A stretch of 64,000 nucleotides of DNA from Fasciola hepatica (taxonomy: Eukaryota > Platyhelminthes > Trematoda > Plagiorchiida > Fasciolidae), in the NCBI GenBank assembly GCA_948099385.1, contig CANUEZ040000213.1, positions 1,426,001 to 1,490,000 on the forward strand, written 5' to 3'. Below the pieces are notes generated by a model. It was not told the DNA's origin. It saw only the letters and a program-made list of their open reading frames with translations, and did no database searches. A program made the position numbers and the translations under genes. Positions 11,016 to 23,546 of the stretch are shown here, in pieces; the stretch's first letter is position 1, and each line of letters starts with the position of its first letter.

Positions 11016-14000
11016 AACGGTAAAATACAGCTTCGGAAATACAGACCCCTAATAAGTTCCTCGAGGAACTAAAAGTGATCTCTCGCCAATGCCACTTTCG
11101 TAAGGAACTTAATGTAATAGTTACGTTCTCTTATGATGGCTGGGTGTGTGAGCTGTTTCAATTGTACCGTTATTTCCACTGAGCACATTTCGAGAACACA
11201 CTTTCTCCGACTGGTCCAATCCCTTCACTTGCAATAATATATTGTGATTTATCGGCTTGCGTATGAATCACTTGAAATAATCCCACTGCTTGAGCCAGTA
11301 TTTGTGGTGTTGTTCAGTCGTCCAAAAAGGAAGGAAAGACTATCCAAACAAGAACGGGTTAACGGTTCAGATAAAATCTCACCCTTATTTGTCAAAATAC
11401 GAGAATGGAATGGACCTACAGAATTTCTAGGTAAGAAAGGGGATAGATTGATGTGTGTTAATTCAACTTTGGTGGACAGCCAAGTCACTTTGGCAGTTAG
11501 AACTGGAGCGATACCAAGCCCCAAGGCTTGAGACGACACAAACTCGGGCGATAGGACAACCAATCAAAGGAGTGGACTGACCGAAATGTGATGAATCTTG
11601 TCAGCGTTGCTTAAGCCTCAAGGGGTGGTTGCTCACACAAGTTGAGCCAATGCGTTGTGGGCCACTTGTGGCCACATGGGACAGTGGAATATTATATGGA
11701 ATAATGTAGTATTATCCTGCACAGGAAGCCAAGGAATCAGTACACGGGTACGGCACACGACGTACTGTAGTGTTTCACATATTGCGCGCAGGTATGTACA
11801 CTGTCTTAGTGAGTGAATACCACAAAAATGATAAAATTCACATGAACGGTCAGTCATGTATACCGCAGACAACAGCCTATATAAATTCTTTGTTTTTCGT
11901 TGATAAACGAGATCGCTCAACGGCAGAAGGGTTTTCTCACTAGAGTTAGTGAGACGGAATAAAACACAGTCACCTGAGAAAAAAGTCATAATATTTGGTA
12001 TGTAAAGTCTCCTCCATCTTACCTGCAAATACGACTGATGCTGTTAGGCGATTGTCATATAAATTTGATGTGAGGTCTCTTAAGACTATTTCAGTAAAAC
12101 TTGTGGTAAAGAACAAACCTATACCAAGTATAATGTTGTCCTTTCCAAGTAAACCGAGGGAGTAATGGTCAAGCAGTATCGAAGAGTTTTAAGTACGTAC
12201 TGGCGTACGAATGAATAAGCGGCAAACCGAGGAGCAGTGAATCACTGTAATTTATTAATTTCCAAGAATAATCGAGGCAGTTTCATAACCGTCGTTTCAG
12301 CATGCGAAAACCAGTCTGACCGAGCCAAAATGACGTCATCGCCGTATTTGAACAGTGCAGCCGAGTGGGATACTTTCAAGTCGCAAATGTAGAACGATAA
12401 CAAATATTGAGCAAGAACAGTTCCTTGAAGAACTTTGACACTGATTAGGAGTGTTTAGCTAACCTTTTTTCCGCATTTGGTACAGTATGTTCTTCACGGG
12501 AAAAAGTCTTTCAAGCAATAGGCAGTTAAAGCAACTAAACGACTCAAGCTTTTGGAAAGTAAGGTACTTGGCCTAAAGTAAAATGCTGATACTTAATCTA
12601 GAAGGACACATCTAACGGATTTACATTGGTCACTGATGGAATTGGAAATGAAATTTACTAAGCTCGCTGCTGCTTCAGTTGTAGAAACTTGGGATTAGTC
12701 GAGAGGTAATGAAGCACTGCATATTCAATACTGATAAGCAGAGTATTATTCGAAGGAAATCCATGGCTCTCGTTCCGTTCCCGGTATGGGTATCATTGTG
12801 GCTGGAAGCCAACAGTCTGGGCTGGGAATGAGTCGAGTGAACGGTAATTACCGTAGTTATTTGTTCGCTGAGGCCCTGCTCCGTGTTTGTGTACTGCTGA
12901 AAGTAGACCACGTGCTTCAGCAGACATGACAAACTTGGTGAACTCGAAAAGCTTGAAAACCTGCTCGGGAATTTCTACACTTCACGATAGTCGGGATGTC
13001 ATTAGCATCGTCGTGTAACGAAGGTATTGGACATTTTCTTGGTCTACACCGAGGTCGTCAGACGGGTGGCCCTTCTGTTGGTCACATAAAAGATTGCTCC
13101 CAAACCATATGTTCTAGAAGTGCAGAACATTTCGGGATAAAATATAGTCCAGACTGTTATTGGTAGTCAAGGAACCTCAAGTGTGTTGTATATTTCGAAT
13201 GATAATTACTCTTTCCTTCGTAATTGTTTTGGGATGAGTAAGATTATTCTTCTGAGATGGAAGTAAATCATTTTCAAAGGGCAGCAGATTTAACATCAGT
13301 GTTTTATAGTTTCTACTACGAAATTTTCTTTTGACTAAAGTTGTTGATGTTTTGGTTGTTGTTGATTAAATTTGTGTTGTGACCATGGAGTAGAACCATG
13401 GGCAATTGAGACACTAAACCTGCTGTGTCGTGTGGAATTTATATAGGTGGCAAGGCTACCAACTAAATCTTTTTGTATAGTGCCGTCTGTACCAATGAAG
13501 GCGTAAAACGTTTCCGATTTCCACCATGAATTTGTCTATGTCAGCCTTAGGTCAAGTTTCTTGGAGGCATTGCACATAAGTATTTCGGAATGCGTGAGCA
13601 ACAGGTTAGAAGTTGGGTCCTTGAGATTGTCAAACAGAGAACGCACATTGTTTCATATAACGCCGAGACTGTCAAAATCCGGCGGCGAGAGACCACGAGG
13701 AGTGCATCATGCGGCATTTTGTCAGAAGGATTTTTTGATGAGGGGGCTTGTCAGACCACTGAAAGCAACCAATAAACACTTAAAAACACAACCTTCCTGA
13801 TACAAACTGGAACGCAGAATTCAATAGCATCAGATAGCACGATGTATTCCGGACCTTTTTGCTGCATCTTCACTAGTGCCTACTGCCGTCAATGTGATCA
13901 TTCATAAATTTTGAATTGACCAGTATCATAAGACCAAAGACAAGCACACAACCTGAATCACACAACAAGGGTTTGCAACTAGAAACAGATTATCAAGGCA

Positions 14001-14149
14001 AAACTGACGTAATTAGCCGAATTCGCTGTTTGTACTGTTGAGGTTAGTGATGGTTATTTGCTAACCCCTCCGCGTGTCTCAGTAGTCTTTGATTGTTTGT
14101 GACGCAGATGACGGTGATCGTCGTGCTCAAATAAACGCAGTGCTTAGTG
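11016..14149. other. No supportable gene
   Basis: This 3.1 kb lies between the two PLE remnants. ORFs of up to 131 codons (11633-12028, minus) have no recognisable motif, signal peptide or repeat partner in the window. A reversed PLE fragment or host intergenic DNA are both possible. Nothing further can be supported. Confidence 0.4.
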
Positions 14150-15960
14150 TTCTGCAGGTTTTGCGTAACCGATAGTTCCAGGGTTCGGTATTCAGTCAGT
14201 TACGTCACCGATTTTGTTTCCGCAAACTCATCGCTCTTTGTGGCCAAACCGGAATGTGCTCGACCATTCGGTTACGCCATGGTCTCTTCGTTCTGCCAAT
14301 GTACACGTGGCTGCGCACCTGCAGTTGAATCACTGAATGTAACTAGACATGGAGTGAACAGGCCGTGGTTTTTTCACCGACGGCATTTTCATCCCGGAGG
14401 TAGAGAAAATGATTACTTTTGCAGAGTAATAAGTACGATCAACTGCAAAGTCGAAGGATCTGCTGGGTAGGCTGTTGATGCCATCACACCTGTAAAGTAA
14501 CCAAAGGAAGGCCGTTACTTTTGGGACGATGGTGACCTTCGCTCTGTTCGGAAGTGGCTGAGTGTTTGAATATAAATCATTCTGGATACCCGTTCGCCTC
14601 AGACGTTCTTTGAAAATGGGCGGCAACTTTCTTCCAGGGTGTCGGTTAAGCATATTTCACGCTTCCTGTGGAATGTGGTTCGGACTAAGCCGATTCTGTA
14701 CTTTATGGGAGGAAAGCTGATAAAAAGAAGGCACAGTCCTGACCAACCAGTTTTACGATGGGCTGGTCTAGGCTTCTATCCATCTTTCCGGCAGGTAATT
14801 CCAACACCCAGAAATGTGACGATGTAGTTGATTTCTTCGTTTTTGGCTAACTGAATGGTCGGTTGTTTGGAATTGAAATGATGGAACATGTTTTCAAACT
14901 GGTCCTTAGTGTTCACAGTGAAGAAGATATCGTGTAGTGAGCAGACTGTAGGCAGCCAAATAGTTGTCCGATTACTAAGCTTTGGACTCATGGGCTATTT
15001 TTAGTGTTCGCTGTTTCATATCCTTCATGTGCTAACCCCGGGCGGAAATCGCTGGTCCATGCAAGCTACAATGGTCCAAGTAATGTCTGTAGAGTTTAGC
15101 TCGAGATACGGTTTTTCCCATATTTTGTTCTAGGTGTGAGACAAATTTAACTGCCAGAAAGGGCCCCAGCGAACTACCCATGGCAGCTCCGTCAGTCAGT
15201 CGATATTCTTGTACGAGGAGATAGTATTTTACTTCCGAGATGCACAATAGTAATGATCGAAACAGCGTGTTATTTGGTAATCCAATGTTCAAGTCGTTAT
15301 CATCGGGAAGTTGATGATCTATGTCAACGGCCTTCGGAACTGAGTTAATTGTAAAGACGTGACTTACCATTCATGGTGAGTAAGTACTTATTGTGAATGT
15401 TCAAATCTCTCAACAAGCCACATCTTCAATAACTATTCTTCACCATGATTTTTCCAAATAAATACCTCACCGGTTTAAGCCGTTCCCCAAGCCACTTTGC
15501 CAGTTTGCGTTGCAAGGAGTTGGCCGTGAACAACGCTGGTCGAAATGGTATACCTTCATTGCGTACTTTTGGTAGGCCGTGCATATGTGGTATATGACTT
15601 ACTGTACATTTTAGAACCTCGGCCGTGGATTCTGAGATAAGTTTAGCTTTTGCGAGGTCTGGTTGTGTCTTTATTTTTCTTTTATAGTTCTTTGGAGAAG
15701 TTAGTCTTAGGGACCGGTTTGAATTTTGTTTCATCTTCTAGTATCATCGCCATTTTGTCTCTGTAGAATACTTTGTTCAGAACAGTTACACTAGATCCCT
15801 TGTCTGATTGGAAAAGTATAAATGCCGAGTTCCTTCTGAGCTGGTTTATGGCTTCGTAATGGTCTTTTGTCAATAGACCATTTCCGTTGTGGTTTTCGTT
15901 TGATGCGCGTGCTCAAAATCTGCCAGTTTAGCTTTGAACCTTACCACAGCTTCCTCACCC
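14150..15960 (-). pseudogene. PLE-B, decayed Penelope-like element
   Basis: Minus-strand fragments in several frames follow the order of a Penelope-like ORF. At 15873-15682: a FQSDKGSSVTVLNK segment (DKG motif). At 15734-15426: HGLPKVRNEGIPFRP, the LPK ... P-x-RP motif. At 15370-15032: YRLTDGAAMGSSLGPFLA (palm motif), then RHYLD where the active site begins. At 14991-14776: HDIFFTVNTKDQFENMF, the continuation after the catalytic site. At 14653-14330: the connector. At about 14320-14240: VYIGRTKRPWRNR with EH, a GIY-YIG core. About 140 bp of unrelated sequence appears to split the catalytic loop between 15075 and 14935. Sequence differs strongly from PLE-A, so this is a separate, older lineage. 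Confidence 0.8.
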
Positions 15961-16510
15961 GTTAGTTGTTAGTCAGCTCTTCGAAGAATGATTCAAATCT
16001 GATGTGTGAGTCAATACGAGTAGTCTATTTTGGAGGAACACAATAATTTACACCACAAGACAAAAACCGATATCTGTTATAAGAATCAAGTTGTGTTGTT
16101 TACTTATGGTCTTACGAGAATGTCCAATCAACCTCTTATAAATAATCACCTTCTCCGGAAAATGTACTGGAGAATATACAGGTAAATGTTCCGGACTACA
16201 CCTTGCGATCCAATTCTGTTGACTTCCTTCTTCAAATTACCACTTGATTTTCTTGAATGATGCCTTGTTACACATAGATGATTATCCACTGCGTACGTCA
16301 GTTTACACGCTCCTGTTAGACAAAGCACTGTGTTAGTGTAACAAAAAACCCTTTTTGATTGAAAAACTGAGAACGACAATTAACCTGGTTTATACACGGA
16401 CTGAGAGCGGTCGTGATTTGGTCGAACTAGACGAAGAACACTTCCGGCTTGGCAGACCTGATCAAACAGCCAGATCACAAGCAGCCGAACCAAAAAGGCA
16501 AACATCATGG
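15961..16510. other. No supportable gene
   Basis: No domain and no strong splice-bounded ORF. An ORF at 16146-16379 (minus) has no recognisable feature. The stretch ends where repeat E begins (16511). Confidence 0.4.
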
Positions 16511-17771
16511 AGAAATGGATCTCTTCTAGGTTGAACAACTCACAAAACCATCCCTACAGGTCCTCGATCCACCGCCTTCATGATTTACGACTCTGTTAGT
16601 GAACGTCTTACCTCATTGTAGCTCATTATAAAAATTCAGAAAAGTCAGTTAACACGGGAAAAACGAAACAAGAATGGCTTTTGTATGCTTGATTTATACA
16701 ACGTGATGTAAATAAACCTTGTATAAAACACCAAAAGCAACCTCGTTTTCTATCCTGGATCGTTTCAATGAATGACATGAGTCATGCTTTCGAATGAAAA
16801 CAGCATTACACTCCTAAAAGAGCGGCCTTCAAATAGTGCTTTCTCCCAGTTGCCCTTCACTGGTATTCGGAAGTATAACTTGAGCGATGAAGACGTGCCT
16901 TAAATTATTGTGATACTAACTCTCAGTTATCAGTCCGACCATGTAAAAATTATCCATGTGATACTTTGCTAGTTTATCTTATACGATAAGATTCAGCATC
17001 TAGTGTCAACGCTTATTACCCACTGGAACTCCACGAAAGAATTTCACAGCTGTTTCGCTATCAGCTGCACTTCAGATGCTTTGAATCCTAAATGAAACTT
17101 GAATCAAAGGTGCAGCATTATGAGTTCCACACTTGTATACGGCAGTTCCGAGGTCTCAAAATCACGGTCATATCAACACCATCGTATGGAGAACCCACTT
17201 GACATTGCCCTTGAGAACTACTGGAGCGTCATGCACCAGTTTGACTGTGAGATTTTCGTGAAATAGCCCTAAGCCCATATCTTATGAATAGACAAGGTTC
17301 AGTTGGGAAAGGTCAACCGTTACGCGTAGAACTCGGTCGTTAGCAGTTCACACCCGAGAAGTATAAACCACTAACTGGTGGATCAGAAAAGCTCATATTT
17401 CATTGTAAAAAAACATTCTGCTATGACCCGGCAATTCACATACCTGTGATGATTCGACTCGGGTCGAATACTGCCAGCGCTCTCCTTGTAAGTGTATTGG
17501 CCGTCTGTATCTTTGGGGTCTGCTCCACACAGTTTATTCATAAGTCTTTCGGAGGAACATACTTACAAGACTAAATCCGCAAACGAATTTTACTCTAGAA
17601 ACAAATGATAAAAGCCCACACAAGATGAGAAAGCAGAAAATACAAATAAAAGCTCAAACTCAGCGAGTATTCAATTATATCTGTCGGGATCAATGGTAGA
17701 GTTATTTTACACCTTCAGCAAAAGCCGAAACTACTGACCTCAGTTTAGAGTAGTCGAATTCATTTTACAGC
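16511..17771 (-). repeat. Repeat E, inverted copy (interrupted by a TRIM)
   Basis: This is the reverse complement of 20297-21620 and of the palindrome spacer 44149-45440. The last 37 bp of the element, beyond the inserted retrotransposon, are found at 19805-19841. Repeat E has no ORF longer than about 40 codons in any copy and no obvious terminal repeats. It starts ATTTCTGAACG and ends GATCCATTTCT on its own strand. It may be host sequence duplicated as part of the palindromes rather than a transposon. Confidence 0.8.
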
Positions 17772-18084
17772 TGTTGTGTCCACAATCGGTAGCAGAACAC
17801 GTAATGGTGGCGTTGCATTTAATCATGCCATTGTGAACACAAAACCCGGCCGTAGCCGGCGACTAAGCGACAAACAAGCAAGTGAGCTGGCGTAAAGAAA
17901 TAAACTACTTGTGCCGTCACGCGCAGCAGAGGAAGACCAATCAGTACACAGCAAAATCGATAGGTCAATACTGCTGGCGCTAAAGCATGAATAACGATCA
18001 AGGCAAATTGAGAGTATGTCCATTCATGAGAGGAATATTGATCAGTTGTCCGCGTAGTGTGCGAGACCCTAACCAGACACAACA
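17772..18084 (-). repeat. TRIM 3' LTR
   Basis: This 313 bp terminal repeat is the 3' LTR because a purine-rich tract abuts its inner edge on the minus strand. It differs from the LTR at 19492-19804 at about eight positions (for example AATCATGCC versus TTTATGCC), roughly 97% identity. That implies insertion well before the present but after the duplication of repeat E. Confidence 0.88.
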
Positions 18085-18101
18085 TTACCTCTCCTTCCCC
18101 C
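18085..18101 (-). other. TRIM polypurine tract
   Basis: Read on the minus strand the 17 bases directly before the 3' LTR are GGGGGAAGGAGAGGTAA, almost all purines. This is the expected primer site for plus-strand synthesis in LTR retrotransposons. Confidence 0.8.
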
Positions 18102-18119
18102 AAGTAAAAAGATCCAAGG

Positions 18120-19080
18120 CTTGCAACGGATGAAAGTATTCGTAGTATTACCAGCGACGGTTGTATCAGTAGTACCTTCATTAGAAGCAGTTGTCGTGGT
18201 AGTATCCAAAGCAGTAGTATCATCAACAACATTGTTCGATGTCGTAGTAACAGAAACTATGTTCACAGCAGTAGCAGTATCCGCAGTAGAAGTAGTAGTA
18301 TTTGTAACAGTAGTTCTTCATAGCAGCATTCTCATTAGTAATTGCATCAGTAGCAGTAGTAGTAACAGGAACCGTATTCGCAGTAGAATTCACAGAAACT
18401 CTGGTCTCAGCATTAGTTACAGTAGCAGCAGCAGCTGTTGTTGTACGCGTGTGACGATACAGAACACTGAATAAACCAGCGCCAGTATAACTGAGAAAGC
18501 ACATAGGACATACTCGAGCAAGAATGGTGGAAAATTGGGCAAAACGTTAAACGAGAACAAAAACTGCATCAACGGGATGATGGCTGGGAAATGAAATGCG
18601 GTACCAACAGAAGTAGATGTAGTATTGTTCACCGTAGCAGTGGCAGTAGTAGTAGTGGCATTGCTATTATCAAAAGCAGTAGCATGAATTACACTGGTAG
18701 TCATTGCAGTAGCAGAGCAGCGGTAATCATCATAATAACAGGTCATAACGGCAATCGCGGTAGTTCCAGCAAGGATAGTAGTAGCAACAACAACAACAAC
18801 AGTAACAGTAGTCGTATAACAGACACAGTAACCATAGTAGTAGCAGTAGCAGTAACGGTAGTTGTACAGTCAGAACCAGTAACCAGAATAGCAGCATCAG
18901 TAGTAGTGACGGTAATCGTAGTAGAAATTGTGGTAGCAGTTTCAGGACACAATACTCGGCAGTAGTAACGGGCACAGCAGTCGCAGTAGTAGTAACTGGA
19001 ACAGTAACTGCAGCGGTACTCATGTTCGCGGTGGTAGCAGTCATGGCAGTATCAGTAGCAACAGTAATAGTACGCACGGA
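18120..19080. repeat. Imperfect trinucleotide-rich core of the TRIM
   Basis: About 1 kb of degenerate GTA, GCA and ACA triplets (plus strand), interrupted near 18490-18590 by ordinary sequence. On the element strand it can be read in pieces as Thr/Ala/Val-rich peptide, and on the other strand as Ser-rich peptide. No frame runs through, so coding is unlikely. It may have grown by slippage or serve as a spacer. Confidence 0.75.
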
Positions 19081-19468
19081 AGGGCACAAAGCACGGTAAT
19101 TATCCAGGTCCGATTGTAACAAAGGATGCATACAGGACACACGCGAGCGAAAAAGATAAAACACTTGTTAAGCAATCAACTACAAAAACGAAAAAACGTC
19201 AGTAATGAAAAAACTCCCTGGAAGCAGAAATGTAGTAAACTGTCTCAAATAGTTCACGTATGTAAATATCAACAGATGTTGCGGTCCTTTGAATTTTACC
19301 ATTTAAATCCGTAAACTCAACAACGTCCACCTGATTCCGGAGATAACCTTGCCAGCCGGTCTTCAAGACACACCCAAAAAGTTCCGAAGCGTATTTCCGA
19401 AGGGTTTTCTTTGAATGGTGAATCCCTCATAATTATTTCTCTGGCGCTATGTACAAATCCACGACACG

Positions 19469-19489
19469 GGTTCAATGCCCGCGACGCCA
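19469..19489 (-). other. TRIM primer-binding-site-like sequence
   Basis: Two bases inside the 5' LTR, the minus strand reads TGGCGTCGCGGGCATTGAAC. It starts with TGG as required to pair with a tRNA CCA end, and its complement contains a GGTTCAATGCC block that looks like a tRNA T-arm. The spacing of T-arm to CCA is a few bases short of a standard tRNA, so the tRNA species is not assigned. Confidence 0.6.
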
Positions 19490-19491
19490 AA

Positions 19492-19804
19492 TGTTGTGTC
19501 CACAATCGGTAGCAGAACACGTAATGGTGGCGTTGCATTTATTTATGCCATTGTGAACACAAAACCCGGCCGTAGCCGGCGACTAAGCGACAAACAAGCA
19601 AGTGAGTTGGCGTAAGGAAATAAACTACTTGTGCCGTCACGCGCAGCAGAGGAAGACCAATCAGTACACAGCAAAATCGATAAGTCAATACTGCTGGCGC
19701 TAAAGCATGAATAAAGATCAAGGCAAATTGGGAGTATGTCCATTCATGAGAGGAATATTGATCAGTTGTCCGCGTAGTGTGCGAGACCCTAACCAGACAC
19801 AACA
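19492..19804 (-). repeat. TRIM 5' LTR
   Basis: This 313 bp repeat matches 17772-18084 and shares the TG...CA ends. It is the 5' LTR on the minus strand because the PBS-like site lies at its inner edge. A minus-strand ORF inside it is present in both LTRs but has no domain. Confidence 0.88.
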
Positions 19805-19841
19805 ACAGCCTATAGTTACTTCATAAATTACGTTCAGAAAT

Positions 19842-20296
19842 CCGGCTGTAAGGTTAAAATCAGCCGCTTATCGGGATGGGCAGCATAATTTTATTTGTTG
19901 CTCCCGGGGTGACAATAAGTTTGTTCAAAAACACCGGGTCATCAAAATAATGGTGAAATATGTCCTACGAAACAACCAAAGTTCTGTTCCCCGAATCAGT
20001 CAATAAGACTTAGTTCGTCATGCTGACAGAGTACACAGGCTACCCAGATCAGACAGGTGGGCAGAGCCTAACAGATTTTCTATCACGAACCTGTTCGAAA
20101 AGGCGAATGGATTTCATAGGTCTTATTGATACTTTTGCTTATAGAGTAAAACCGGCCCCATAGTAGATGTGAAAGACCTGTGATTTATTGTAAAGTCACT
20201 GTGAGACTAGAGATCCCAACGCATCTGTTCAGGTGGAAGTGGGTTAATACGGAGCAATAGTAAATCATCAACGGCTGATTTTAACCTTACAGCCGG
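19842..20296 (+). repeat. Segment F with 25 bp terminal inverted repeats
   Basis: The first 25 bases (19842-19866) and last 25 bases (20272-20296) are perfect inverted repeats beginning CCGGCTGTAAGG. The 455 bp between the outer ends lie at the centre of a small palindrome, with repeat E diverging on both sides (GAAAT before, ATTTC after). Related copies lacking one end are at 21621-22040, 43735-44148 (inverted) and 45441-45855. It has no ORF. It could be a MITE-like element or a hairpin-capped join. Confidence 0.75.
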
Positions 20297-21620
20297 ATTT
20301 CTGAACGTAATTTGTGAAGTAACGATAGGCTGTAAAATGAATTCGACTACTCTAAACTGAGGTCAGTAGTTTCGGCTTTTGCTGAAGGTGTAAAATAACT
20401 CTACCATTGATCCCGACAGATATAATTGAATACTCGCTGAGTTTGAGCTTTTATTTGTATTTTCTGCTTTCTCATCTTGTGTGGGCTTTTATCATTTGTT
20501 TCTAGAGTAAAATTCGTTTGCGGATTTAGTATTGTAAGTATGTTCCTCCGAAAGACTTATGAATAAACTGTGTGGAGCAGACCCCAAAGATACAGACGGC
20601 CAATACACTTACAAGGAGAGCGCTGGCAGTATTTGACCCGAGTCGAATCATCACAGGTATGTGAATTGCCGGGTCATAGCAGAATGTTTTTTTACAATGA
20701 AATATGAGCTTTTCTGATCCACCAGTTAGTGGTTTATACTTCTCGGGTGTGAACTGCTAACGACCGAGTTCTACGCGTAACGGTTGACCTTTCCCAACTG
20801 AACCTTGTCTATTCATAAGATATGGGCTTAGGGCTATTTCACGAAAATCTCACAGTCAAACTGGTGTATGACGCTCCAGTAGTTCTCAAGGGCAATGTCA
20901 AGTGGGTTCTCCATACGATGGTGTTGATATGACCGTGATTTTGAGACCTCGGAACTGCCGTATACAAGTGTGGAACTCATAATGCTGCACCTTTGATTCA
21001 AGTTTCATTTAGGATTCAAAGCATCTGAAGTGCAGCTGATAGCGAAACAGCTGTGAAATTCTTTCGTGGAGTTCCAGTGGGTAATAAGCGTTGACACTAG
21101 ATGCTGAATCTTATCGTATAAGATAAACTAGCAAAGTATCACATGGATAATTTTTACATGGTCGGACTGATAACTGAGAGTTAGTATCACAATAATTTAA
21201 GGCACGTCTTCATCGCTCAAGTTATACTTCCGAATACCAGTGAAGGGCAACTGGGAGAAAGCACTATTTGAAGGCCGCTCTTTTAGGAGTGTAATGCTGT
21301 TTTCATTCGAAAGCATGACTCATGTCATTCATTGAAACGATCCAGGATAGAAAACGAGGTTGCTTTTGGTGTTTTATACAAGGTTTATTTACATAACGTT
21401 GTATAAATCAAGCATACAAAAGCCATTCTTGTTTTGTTGTGAGCGAAAAGAGGTCTTCCCGTGTTAACTGACTTTTCTGAATTTTTATAATGAGCTACAA
21501 TGAGGTAAGACGTTCACTAACAGAGTTCACGTTGAAGCTGCCGTAAATCATGAAAGCGGTGGATCGGGGACCTGCAGGAATGGTTTTGTGAGTTGTTCAA
21601 CCTAGAAGAGATCCATTTCT
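20297..21620 (+). repeat. Repeat E, direct copy
   Basis: Collinear with the palindrome spacer 44149-45440 and inverted relative to 16511-17771. It is about 30 bp longer than the spacer copy because of small insertions, for example near 21435-21460 and 21525-21540. No supportable gene lies inside. Confidence 0.85.
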
Positions 21621-22635
21621 CCGGCTGTAAGGTTAAATACAGCCGTTTATCGGGATGGGCAGCATAATTTTATTTGTTGCTCCCGGGGTGACAATAAGTT
21701 TGTTCAAAAACACCGGGTCATCAAAATAATGGTGAAATATGTCCTACGAAACAACCAAAGTTCTGTTCCCCGAATCAGTCAATAAGACCTAGTTCGTCAT
21801 GCTGACAGAGTACACAGGCTACCCAGATCAGACAGGTGGGCAGAGCCTAACAGATTTTCTATCACGAACCTGTTCGAAAAGGCGAATGGATTTCATAGGT
21901 CTTATTGATATTATTGCTTATAGAGTAAAACCAGCCCCATAGTAGATGTGAAAGACCTGTGATTTATTGTAAAGTCACTGTGAGACTAGAGATCCCAACG
22001 CATCTGTTCAGGTGGAAGTGGGTTAATACGGAGCACTAGTATATCAACAAAATTATGATTACTTCAAAAGTGGCCACTCCTTTTATATCAGATGGTAAAC
22101 AGAAGCGCTTAAAGTCGAAACAATGAACCAAAGATAACCATAAATAAGAGATCATCCGCCAGTGACGTGATGCATTCGATGCGAAAACTCATGTAGAAAT
22201 CTGAGACGGCTCCGGGAATATGAAATTTCTATGTAGAAGAAGAATAAATGTTGAAGTCCGTGTAAACGACAAATCTCATTTACCCAAAGGAAAAAAATAA
22301 GGTTGCACACAGAAACGAATATTTGTAATTATTGAAGTAGGCGAATTTGCGAACTATTCACGGGCCCAGGAACCAGTTGTAATTACTTTTGCACTCATTC
22401 AAACAATAATCCCGTGGACAGGTATGTTTGTCGTTCCCAGAGACAGAAGGACATTTTCCTATCCTTCTTCGCAAGGGAACAGTTCACACTATCAAAGACA
22501 CAATCTTGCAACACTTGTTTGATATTAGACAGCCAATCGATTCGGTGACGGTCCTGACCACTTGTGCAGTTCACAGCAAACGACCACGTAGGCAGTTACG
22601 CTTGATGGCAGAAGCCGTAGAAGTTCGAAAGTGAG

Positions 22636-22702
22636 AGCCACGGCAACAACAATAACAGTTTCGTGGGACGGTCTTGTGGAATCGTTGTTGTTGTTTCCGT
22701 GG
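22636..22702. other. Imperfect hairpin
   Basis: CCACGGCAACAACAATAACA is followed about 30 bases later by its near reverse complement built on GTTGTTGTTTCCGTGG, giving a stem of about 18 pairs with few mismatches. The same hairpin is in the two palindrome arms (about 43063-43130 and 46455-46521). Its function is unknown. Confidence 0.5.
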
Positions 22703-23294
22703 CCATAACAAGAGTTTCCCTCTGTACTTTCTATTGTCAAACTCATCAATCTTATGACATTTCACGCACCCAACTTTAACACATGTCTATTCCTTCTTAC
22801 TGGTCACACAATTCACATATAATTTCACACCAAAGTTGAAAAGGATCATTAGATTTTAGTATGTAGTAAAGACGCCGGACTTATTGCATGTTTATTCAAC
22901 TCTGCTATCCAGAAATATTTGCAAATGATGAATCAAATTATCTAGAAATATATTTATTCCCAGTTACTCCGTACTACGTAGTAAATGCCTAAAGGATGAA
23001 GTGAAAATAATTTTCTTTGTGCAGCATGAGTTTTCATGAATCAATGGAAATTTTCATTGAGATTGTGATAGAATTGATTCCCGGTATCCTAGACAGAGTT
23101 TTCTAATACTTCAAATAAATGGAAAATTTATTAGTTCGAATGATTCGATGAGAGCGCAGAAATCAAAACAAATGATTTGGGCGAAATGAGTTGTTCAGTA
23201 CGTGATGGATTAATCACGATGACCCGAGCAGTGGGTTGAACAGTCCGATGCTATTCGTTCGGTAATACGGGTGTGGGTGTGTACAAGTGTTTAC

Positions 23295-23301
23295 TATAAA
23301 A
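23295..23301 (+). promoter_or_regulatory. TATA box of locus b, third copy
   Basis: TATAAAA lies about 250 bases before the ATG of locus b, followed by a leader without a long ATG ORF. It is conserved in all three copies. Confidence 0.45.
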
Positions 23302-23546
23302 GCTTGAAAAACGAAGGTGAAAATTTCATAAATCTACGGCAGAGGAACTGCACTTTCCTGGATCATTTTGAACGGAGTGTGTCGTTAGACGATCTACCGG
23401 CAAACATCATTCGTTCCGTTATCGTTCACGTGATTATTCGCACACACGATTCTATTGGATACGCTCGTTATAGCGGAATATATTAAGCAAAATAAATTTA
23501 ATAATATTATCATCCTTCTTGTCAGTTTCAAACTTGCTGAGCAAAC

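Larger units (their letters stand above)
17772..19804 (-). mobile_element. Miniature LTR retrotransposon (TRIM-like)
   Basis: The element is 2033 bp long and has two direct 313 bp terminal repeats with TGTTGTGTC...GACACAACA ends. A primer-binding-site-like sequence and a polypurine tract sit next to the inner LTR edges, and a 5 bp target duplication ACAGC flanks the element (17767-17771 and 19805-19809). PBS and PPT positions fix the element strand as minus. The ~1.4 kb interior has no gag, protease, RT or integrase and is mostly an imperfect GTA/GCA trinucleotide tract. The uninterrupted target exists in the other repeat E copies. A non-autonomous element of this kind must borrow the enzymes of another LTR element; its partner is not identifiable here. 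Confidence 0.88.

Noticed and set aside
18120..19080. Thr-rich or Ser-rich 'mucin-like' proteins from the triplet tract
   Set aside because: Frames are broken into short pieces on both strands, and the tract lies inside a non-autonomous LTR element.
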